Assembly: GCF_005889715.1 (NCBI RefSeq) | Contig: NZ_VCKW01000053.1 | Span: 1-38,920 of the forward strand | Length of the DNA: 38,920 nucleotides | Direction: 5' to 3' | Source: Actinomadura soli | GTDB lineage: Bacteria; Actinomycetota; Actinomycetes; Streptosporangiales; Streptosporangiaceae | In this document: positions 33,521 through 38,920 of the stretch, piece by piece | Layout of the letters: the number at the start of each line of letters is the position of its first letter | How positions within the stretch are numbered: position 1 is the first letter of the stretch | Notes under the pieces: generated by a model | Seen by the model: the letters and a program-made list of their open reading frames with translations, nothing else | What the model was told of the DNA's origin: nothing | The model's database searches: none | Position numbers and translations under genes: made by a program

Positions 33521-33587
33521 GCCGCGCTCAGGCGAACGACCCCGCTCGCCGCACGCCGACGGCAACACGGTCTGCCATCGCCACTAC

Positions 33588-33645
33588 GGCGAGGCGAGGC
33601 GAGGCGGGGCGGCGAGGCGGCGAGGCGGCGAGGCGGCGAGCGAGG
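33588..33645. repeat. GC-rich short tandem repeat
   Basis: Repeats of GGCGAG and GGCGAGGCG-type units fill 33588-33645 between two convergent genes. Likely replication slippage; it may also affect transcription termination. Confidence 0.75.
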
Positions 33646-33669
33646 GTTTCGCTTCAGGGCCTGTCAGGG

Positions 33670-34122
33670 TCAGCGCTGTTTGCCCTGGCTGAGCGTGTCC
33701 ACCGACTTGGCGATGCGCCGCTGCCGGGTCTGTTCGGTCTTGGCCCCCTCGATCTGCAGCACGTGATACCGCTGGTTGCTGTACGACAGGCTGCTCCAGG
33801 TCTGCTGCGCCGCCGGTTCAGAGGCAAGGGCCTGCGCGAAGTCCTCGGGAACCTCGACCACACGAGGCTCGGTGTCCAATTCGAGGGCGACCTCTGTCTC
33901 GTCTCCCGCTTCTACACCGGCCTTCGTCCTGTTCTCGGCGGCCAGCGGCAGCATGTACCGGTCGCCGTAAACGGCGACCGTGCTGCGGTAGGTATGGGCA
34001 CCGATGGTCACTTTCACCTTCGGTTTCTTGCCCGCCCCCAGTTGTTCGACCACGTCGGCCGGAACCTCGAAACCGGTCGCGGTCTTGCCGCCCAGTTCGA
34101 TCGTGGTCCGGAACTTCACCAT
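33670..34122 (-). CDS. DUF1905 / YdeI-like protein
   Basis: 150 residues. N-terminal DUF1905: MVKFRTTIELGGKTATGFEV, VKVTIGAHTYRSTVAVYGDRYMLPL. C-terminal YdeI/OmpD-associated segment: VPEDFAQALASEPAAQQTW, SLSYSNQRYHVLQIEGAKTEQTRQRRIAKSV (shown as positions 108-140, key residues Tyr, Arg-Arg-Ile). This domain pair is widespread; the function is not settled. The protein is cytosolic. The rc of GAGGGCGC lies before its ATG. It converges with the lipase. Confidence 0.85.
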   Translation of the reverse strand: MVKFRTTIELGGKTATGFEVPADVVEQLGAGKKPKVKVTIGAHTYRSTVAVYGDRYMLPLAAENRTKAGVEAGDETEVALELDTEPRVVEVPEDFAQALASEPAAQQTWSSLSYSNQRYHVLQIEGAKTEQTRQRRIAKSVDTLSQGKQR

Positions 34123-34289
34123 CGTGCGCCCTCCCGATCAGCCCAGTCACGAAAGCACACAGCCGTCCAAGGGCGCAACAGAACAGCCTGGACGCGAACC
34201 GCCGCTCCGTTGCTGCCCCACGGCCATAGCCCGCGCAGGCGAGCCAGCCCAAGCCCTCAGCTGGGCTGCTCGGGGGTCGGCCATCGGGT

Positions 34290-35199
34290 TCAGTCCCATT
34301 CCCAGCGCATGCCGTGGTAGCCGGTGTCGATGCCGAAATCGAGGAAGTGGATGCTGTTGTAAGGGGACAATCTCAGCGGCGTCCTATCTTGCAGCGGAGT
34401 GCGGCCGTCGGGACGCCACACGCGGTAGCAGCGCGTCGGGACGGCTTCGGGGTGGAACCGGATGTCGAGCAGGAATTGATGCACCGGTATGCGGAATGCG
34501 CGTCCGTCGCCGGTCATGGGCGGCCCGGATTCGTCGAAGGTGAAGGTGTACTCCAGCAGGTAGGTCTTGCCCTCGGCGAGGGGATGGTCGAAGAGGAGTT
34601 CGGTAGCGATCGCGCCGACGTCATCGGTGCGCGTCCGGCCGAAGCGGCATCCTTCGGCGATGCGCGTCGAGGGCAGGAGGCCATGTTGGTGGCTGTAGAC
34701 GGCGATCCAACGGTCGGCGCCGCGGCGCCGGGCCTGGAACACCATGCGGGTCCGGGTCTGGAGAAGGTGCCCGTTCCGGCCCAGCAGGTATTGGCTGTGG
34801 AGGCTCAAGCCGACCATCTGCTCACTGGTTCTGTTGCCGATGGCGTCCACCAGCACCTTGACCCGGGGCTGTTCGCACAACTCGTCCAGCGGAAGTCGTG
34901 GTGCCGAGTTTGGACTTTCGACTTCAGGAGTGTCAGCAGGGAATGGCGGGGCAGTCCAGGATCTCTTCCAGCGCCCGGACGGCCTTCAGAGAATCGGCGC
35001 GTTCGGGTCTGTTGCGGCCACGTTGCCAATGGCTGAGGCAGGCCACGCTGACCGGGCTGCCCAGCGCTTTCAGCCGACGGCTCAGTGCTTCCAGGCTGAG
35101 GCCGCTTGCCCCGATCGCCGCCTTGAGCGCCTGATCGAACGGCCCGGTAGGCACGATCCGAGGAGATTCATTCTCCGTTAGCGTGGGGAAACTGCGCAT
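34290..35199 (-). pseudogene. XRE family regulator broken by frameshifts
   Basis: The 5' part starts at ATG 35199 (MRSFPTLTENESP) and contains a normal XRE HTH: FDQALKAAIGASGLSLEALS, then SVACLSHWQRGRNRPERADS. That frame stops at 34933 after EEILDCPA. One base later the same strand continues HSLLTLLKS, and in a third frame NSAPRLPLDELCEQPRVKVL, running on to 34290 (VGLSLHSQYLLGRNG, then YNSIHFLDFGIDTGYHGMRW). The three pieces together look like one regulator of about 300 residues known in actinomycetes. Two shifts within about 40 bases are needed to restore it. It could be a pseudogene, or sequencing error. Confidence 0.75.
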
Positions 35200-35593
35200 C
35201 GTCGCTTCTTCGGAGTCCGGCACCCGGGTTCCGTGCCCGGGTTCCGCGCCCGGCCCGGCGCTTGGGCGGCCGCCGTCTGGACGGCCGCGCAGCATCGCCG
35301 AGACGCTGCTCGGGGCGCCGGGCTCGACGTCGGGCCCCGCTCTCGCCGCAGCGACGGCAGGCCGTCCGGTCTGGTGGGCGTGCCAAGGACGACGATGGAA
35401 CGTCCGTCCATCCTCGCTGTTCCTTTGCTTGGGCGATGCCACGGCCAATTCGGCGATGACGTCACCACGATGGGCTGCTGGGAGCGAGGTATCAATCCGC
35501 AGAACTCTAAGTAGACCTACCTATTCGGCCTTTCACCGGACGCACGGCACGTCCCGTCGGGCGGTTACTTGAGGGCCCCGCCGAAGTTGGAGG
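35200..35593. other. Intergenic stretch between XRE gene and methyltransferase
   Basis: No gene is supported. The XRE promoter should be here. An AT-richer patch at about 35490-35530 (CTAAGTAGACCTACCTATTC) is the best candidate promoter region. Confidence 0.35.
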
Positions 35594-36442
35594 TCAGGGC
35601 TTGCGGAGCACTCCGCCGAACTCTCTGGCGAGTTCGCGTTCTGTCGAGGCGCCGAGCACGGACTGCAATGCCGGATCGACCGGGTCGAGCGGCGGCTGCG
35701 CGGTATCCGGACGCCAGTCCATGACGTTGACCATTCCTGGTTCGACGGGTTCCAGTCCGCTCACGAACGCCTTGACCTGGCTGGGCGTGCGGCTTCTCCA
35801 CGTCATGCCGACACTGTGCATGATCGCGGTGAACTCGTCGGCCGTCTCCTGGTCGGCGCCGACGAACTGGGAGAGCGCGACGTAACTGCCGGAAACCAGC
35901 GCGTCCGTGATGGTGCCGATGGTGTGCCGTGCCGTCTCATCGTCCGGGATCGAGTGAGGCACCGACAAGAAGAGCGCGGCGACCGGCCGCGTGAAGTCGA
36001 TGAGGCGCCGCACGTCAGGATGATCGAGCACCTCGTCGGGCTTGGTCATGTCCTGCGCGATCACCGTCGTGTACTCGTTCTCGGCCAGCACGGCCCGGCC
36101 GTGCGTCAGGACGATGGGGTCGTTGTCGACGTAGACCACGTGTGCGTCGGGACAGAACTGCTGCGCCACCTGGTGCACGTTGTGCTGGGTGGGCAATCCG
36201 CTGCCCAGATCCAGAAACTGCGTGATCCCGGCGTCCCGGGCCAGGAATCGGACCACGCGATAGAGAAAGAGCCGGTTGGCCCGCGTCGCGTCGAGAGCCT
36301 CGGGAAACCTCGCGTTAATCGCCCGGACAGCGGCGCGATCAACGGCGTAGTTGTCCTTGCCACCGAGGCCGTAATTGTACATTCGCGCGGGCGTCGGAAC
36401 GTCAACCGAGAACTTCGCTGAATACGAGCGATCATCCGTGGA
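35594..36442 (-). CDS. SAM-dependent methyltransferase, DUF574 family
   Basis: 282 residues from GTG 36442, with GGAG six bases upstream; the frame extends further upstream but without a good start. Family signature near the N-terminus: ARMYNYGLGGKDNYAVDRAA. SAM-binding motif I is FLDLGSGLP (77-85), and the acidic strand-2 motif is VVYVDNDPIVL. Later segments DALVSGSYVALSQFVG and MDWRPDTAQPPLDP are typical of the family. DUF574 methyltransferases are very abundant in actinomycetes, often next to XRE regulators as here (the broken one downstream). Substrates are mostly unknown. Cytosolic. Confidence 0.92.
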   Translation of the reverse strand, partial: STDDRSYSAKFSVDVPTPARMYNYGLGGKDNYAVDRAAVRAINARFPEALDATRANRLFLYRVVRFLARDAGITQFLDLGSGLPTQHNVHQVAQQFCPDAHVVYVDNDPIVLTHGRAVLAENEYTTVIAQDMTKPDEVLDHPDVRRLIDFTRPVAALFLSVPHSIPDDETARHTIGTITDALVSGSYVALSQFVGADQETADEFTAIMHSVGMTWRSRTPSQVKAFVSGLEPVEPGMVNVMDWRPDTAQPPLDPVDPALQSVLGASTERELAREFGGVLRKP

Positions 36443-36770
36443 CACGGCAGACTCCACATCGTCCAAGCCAGGCCGACCGGGCGCGGGAAGCCTACCGGCG
36501 AACCGCCCCGAAGGGGAAGGTCGCACGGAGCGCCGTCAGCGACGCGGCGACCGGATCCAAACGGCCGTCCTGCAACCCCGCACGAGCTCGGAAGCCAACT
36601 ACTTATGCAGATTGCTTCTGAGGATTCGGTAGCCCGTAGGGACACGGGCAGAACCCGTCCCATCGGCCTCGGCAGCCATAGTTGAGGTCGCCGGATTGAC
36701 GCACCTACCCAGGAGAGATGCACAAGGAATGTCGCGAGTCGACCACCCCGGGGTGAGGAGAGATTCTTCG
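36443..36770. other. Intergenic stretch upstream of the methyltransferase
   Basis: No gene is supported. It must hold the leftward methyltransferase promoter; no clear hexamers were identified. The right end carries GAGGAGAG before the tiny frame at 36771. Confidence 0.35.
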
Positions 36771-36863
36771 ATGGATGACGAGGTCCAGGTTCAGGAACTC
36801 GTCGTCCGGGAGCAGCTCAGAGGCCGGTTCCGAACACGCCGGAACCGGCCTCTTCGACGCTGA
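36771..36863 (+). CDS. Possible 30-residue peptide with a strong ribosome binding site
   Basis: ATG 36771 preceded by GAGGAGAG at 8 bases. The peptide has an acidic start (MDDEVQVQELVV) and an Arg-rich end (RFRTRRNRPLRRR). Its 3' half is the hairpin at 36820-36852. It may be a real small basic peptide or a chance frame. Confidence 0.3.
   Translation: MDDEVQVQELVVREQLRGRFRTRRNRPLRR
36820..36852 (-). terminator. 12-bp hairpin terminator after the alpha-lytic-type protease
   Basis: GAGGCCGGTTCC (36820-36831) pairs exactly with 36841-36852, 9-nt loop, 13 bases beyond the protease stop on the minus strand. Confidence 0.75.
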
Positions 36864-36865
36864 GG

Positions 36866-37984
36866 TCAGCTGACTTCGGCGCCGAAAGCCTGGAGAGGCT
36901 CGGTCACCGGCTGGAAGAAGGTGACACCGCCGGATTGGCAGTCGCCTGAGCCGCCTGAAGTGAGGCCCAGCGCGGTGCTTCCGCTGAACAGCGACCCGCC
37001 GCTGTCACCCGGTTCGGCGCAGACGGTCGTCTGGATCGCCCCGGTGACGGTGCCTTCGGGGTAGTTCACCGTTGCGTTGGTGGCGGTGACGGTACCGCTG
37101 CGGAGGCCGGTGGTGCTGCCGCTGCGCGTGACGGGCTGGCCGACGACGGCATCTCCGGCCTCGGTGATGTCCTGCGACTGGCCGTTGTACAGGTTGACGG
37201 CACCCTCGCCGGCCTCCTCGGCCTGGACGAGCGCGAAGTCGTCCCCCGGGAAGCTGCTCTCCACGGTGGTGCCGAGGGCCTGGGCGCCCTGCTGATCAGC
37301 GGTCCAGGTGCGGACGACGTTGCCGCAATGTCCGGCGGTGAGGAAGAAGTCCTGGTCGCCGCGTTTGACGTTGAAGCCCAGCGAGCAGCGGGTGCCCTGG
37401 CCGAAGATCGCGTCGCCGCCGAGCGCGAGGGTGCGGAGGCGTCCCGGGATGCGGACCATGCGGATCGCCGGTCCCACCTCCCGGGCCATCCGGCGGACGG
37501 CGGCCATGCGCGTCCCGGTGACGGAATCGTCCGTCCAGACGGTCACCTTGGACGTGGCGGGGTCGACGGCCCAGCCGGTGCCCGGAATGCCGGACGTCGA
37601 CTGGCGGAGGGCGGCGGTGATCCGATTCAGCGTCGCCGGGCTTCTCTGCAGCGCTTTCGGCACGGCGCCGGCGGCGCGCACCATGGCGGCGTCCGACTGG
37701 TTGGTGACCGTGACGACGGGCCGGCCGGACGAGTCGAGGTACGCGCCGGCGGTGCGCGTCCCGAGCCGGTCGGCCAGCCTGGCGGCCAGGGCGCCGGCCG
37801 ATCTCCGCTGGGTGTTCGATGCCTGCTGTCCGGCGAGCGCGGCCTGCCGGCCGGTGCCGGACTCGTCCGGCATCCGGACCGCGTACAGCGAGCCGGCCAC
37901 GAGGCCGGCGGATCCGGCGGTCACCGCGGTCCACGTGACCACGGTGCGCATACGAGTTCTCCTCGTGGCGTTACGGCGGGTCAT
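36866..37984 (-). CDS. Secreted alpha-lytic-type serine protease (streptogrisin-like)
   Basis: 372 residues. The ATG at 37984 has GGAGG at good spacing. The N-terminus is Arg-rich, suggesting Tat or Sec export, with a hydrophobic segment at about 15-36. A propeptide of about 150 residues contains an alpha-lytic-type prodomain pattern (LADRLGTRTAGAYLDSSGRP, and GWAVDPATSKVTVWTDDSV). The mature protease has His219 in TAGHC, Asp249 in GDDFALV and Ser328 in PGDSGGSLF, with Cys200/Cys220 and Cys322 among its Cys residues. The prodomain folds the enzyme and is then cut off. Specificity is not certain. A hairpin terminator follows. Confidence 0.92.
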   Translation of the reverse strand: MTRRNATRRTRMRTVVTWTAVTAGSAGLVAGSLYAVRMPDESGTGRQAALAGQQASNTQRRSAGALAARLADRLGTRTAGAYLDSSGRPVVTVTNQSDAAMVRAAGAVPKALQRSPATLNRITAALRQSTSGIPGTGWAVDPATSKVTVWTDDSVTGTRMAAVRRMAREVGPAIRMVRIPGRLRTLALGGDAIFGQGTRCSLGFNVKRGDQDFFLTAGHCGNVVRTWTADQQGAQALGTTVESSFPGDDFALVQAEEAGEGAVNLYNGQSQDITEAGDAVVGQPVTRSGSTTGLRSGTVTATNATVNYPEGTVTGAIQTTVCAEPGDSGGSLFSGSTALGLTSGGSGDCQSGGVTFFQPVTEPLQAFGAEVS

Positions 37985-38104
37985 GGGTCCTCCAAGGTCC
38001 GGTCTGTGCGTGGAGATACGGCGCACGGCCGGACGAAGTTCAAGCGCCGGAGCGGACGCAGGTCACGGACACCGTCAGGCGCCGATTTCGATAGCGTCGG
38101 GTTC

Positions 38105-38920
38105 ATGCGGCTTCATGTGGGGTGCGCGATGTGGGCTCATCCGCCATGGCAAGGGCGTTTCCTGCCGCATCCGCTGGCTCCGGGCGAGCGGTTGCGCGCC
38201 TATGCGAGCTGGTGCAACGCGGTGGAGGGCAACACGACCTTCTACGCGACGCCGTCACGCGGCACGGTGGAGTCGTGGGCGGAGCAGACGGCGCCCGACT
38301 TCCGGTTCGTGCTCAAGCTGCCGAAGTCGATCACGCATGAGCGGCGGCTGGTCGAGTTCGATGACGAGCTCAAGACGTTCCTGACCGCGATGGAGCCCCT
38401 TGAGTCGCGAGCGCATGCGCTGTGGGTTCAGCTTCCGGGGTCGTTCGGCCCCGCCGATCTCGGAACGCTGGCCGGATTTCTGCGCCGCCTGCCAGCGGTG
38501 CACCGGTACGCGGTCGAGGTGCGTCACCGCGCGTTCTTCGAGGACGCGGGGTGTGCGCACAATCTTGAAAGGGTTCTCGCCGGCGCCGGGGCCGAATGGG
38601 TTCCGTTCGACACCACCGTCTTCTTCCGGGGGCGTCCGGCCAGCGATGCCGAACGGGACGCGTGGACGAAGAAGCCCCGCGTTCCGCGCCGCTCTGTCGC
38701 GCTGACCGACCGTCCGATCGTCCGCTACCTCGGACGGGACGACACGGCGGAAACCGTTGAAGGATGGCGATTCTGGGTCGAGAGAGTCGTCGAGTGGCTG
38801 CGCGAGGGACGTTCGCCGACCTTCTTCGTCCACACACCCGACAACGCGGACGCGCTGAGCCTCGCCCGCCGCTTCCACGACGAGGTGAGAGCCCGCGCCC
38901 CCGAACTCGCCCCCCTACCC
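38105..38920 (+). CDS. DUF72 family TIM-barrel protein, 3' end outside window
   Basis: 272 codons from ATG 38105 with no stop before the window ends. N-terminus MRLHVGCAMWAHPPWQGRFL, then YASWCNAVEGNTTFYATPS, APDFRFVLKLPKSITHERR and the later AVEVRHRAFF and RYLGRDD match the DUF72 pattern (YecE-like). The domain looks almost complete, so little of the C-terminus is missing. The function of DUF72 is not established. It is divergent from the protease gene, about 120 bases between starts. Confidence 0.9.
   Translation, partial: MRLHVGCAMWAHPPWQGRFLPHPLAPGERLRAYASWCNAVEGNTTFYATPSRGTVESWAEQTAPDFRFVLKLPKSITHERRLVEFDDELKTFLTAMEPLESRAHALWVQLPGSFGPADLGTLAGFLRRLPAVHRYAVEVRHRAFFEDAGCAHNLERVLAGAGAEWVPFDTTVFFRGRPASDAERDAWTKKPRVPRRSVALTDRPIVRYLGRDDTAETVEGWRFWVERVVEWLREGRSPTFFVHTPDNADALSLARRFHDEVRARAPELAPLP

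Overview
This is a very GC-rich chromosomal window with strong G/C third-position bias. The gene content suggests an actinomycete, most likely Streptosporangiales or Thermomonosporaceae (Actinomadura-like): an Lsr2 nucleoid protein, a DUF574-type SAM methyltransferase, a TIR/NB-ARC/TPR protein, streptogrisin-like proteases, DUF4360 and DUF305 proteins, and GTG starts with GTGA/ATGA overlaps. That assignment is inferred from gene families only. No rRNA, tRNA, CRISPR array, insertion sequence or replication origin was seen.

Layout. 1-2.5 kb: a DUF305 lipoprotein running in from the left edge, a strong hairpin terminator, then a leftward set of a membrane-anchored double-HTH regulator and a one-helix peptide. 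3.3-6.1 kb: a VOC protein, an ECF sigma factor with a Lys-tailed membrane partner, and Lsr2. 6.3-10.6 kb: a small SLATT-like membrane protein, a secreted DUF4360 protein with a clear promoter, a heavily decayed secreted glycosidase gene, and a DHFR/RibD-like reductase. 10.7-18.9 kb: the centrepiece, a tightly coupled operon encoding NuoA, a NuoB/NuoD-like fusion without Fe-S or quinone ligands, NuoH, NuoJ, NuoK, two 18-residue minicistrons in a duplicated 53-bp unit, NuoL, NuoM and NuoN. 19.0-21.8 kb: a deletion scar joining a truncated MFS gene to a truncated DUF305 gene, a trypsin-like protease, and an OsmC remnant. 21.7-25.9 kb: a ferritin-like protein, a MIP channel with an unusual filter, a TlpA-like lipoprotein with CcdA, and a divergent SnoaL-like/TetR pair sharing a palindromic operator. 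26.0-28.2 kb: two overlapping phosphotriesterase-family genes, one with intact metal ligands and one without. 28.5-31.7 kb: an NLR-like TIR-NB-ARC-TPR protein and a GNAT acetyltransferase. 32.3-38.9 kb: a secreted lipase, a DUF1905 protein, a frameshifted XRE regulator, a DUF574 methyltransferase, an alpha-lytic-type protease and the start of a DUF72 gene.

How the parts work together. The Nuo operon keeps all seven membrane subunits of complex I but none of the NADH-oxidising genes. Its only hydrophilic member is a fused, ligand-free relic of NuoB and NuoD with a His-rich insert, so it looks like an ion-translocating membrane arm run by something other than NADH:quinone chemistry. The most original signals are this fusion, the loss or change of key Glu residues in NuoN and NuoM, the Met-rich NuoJ, the chained minicistrons, and the pairing of an active phosphotriesterase with a pseudoenzyme. 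Several decayed genes (MFS, DUF305 copy, glycosidase, OsmC, XRE) mark the flanks as accessory and actively eroding.
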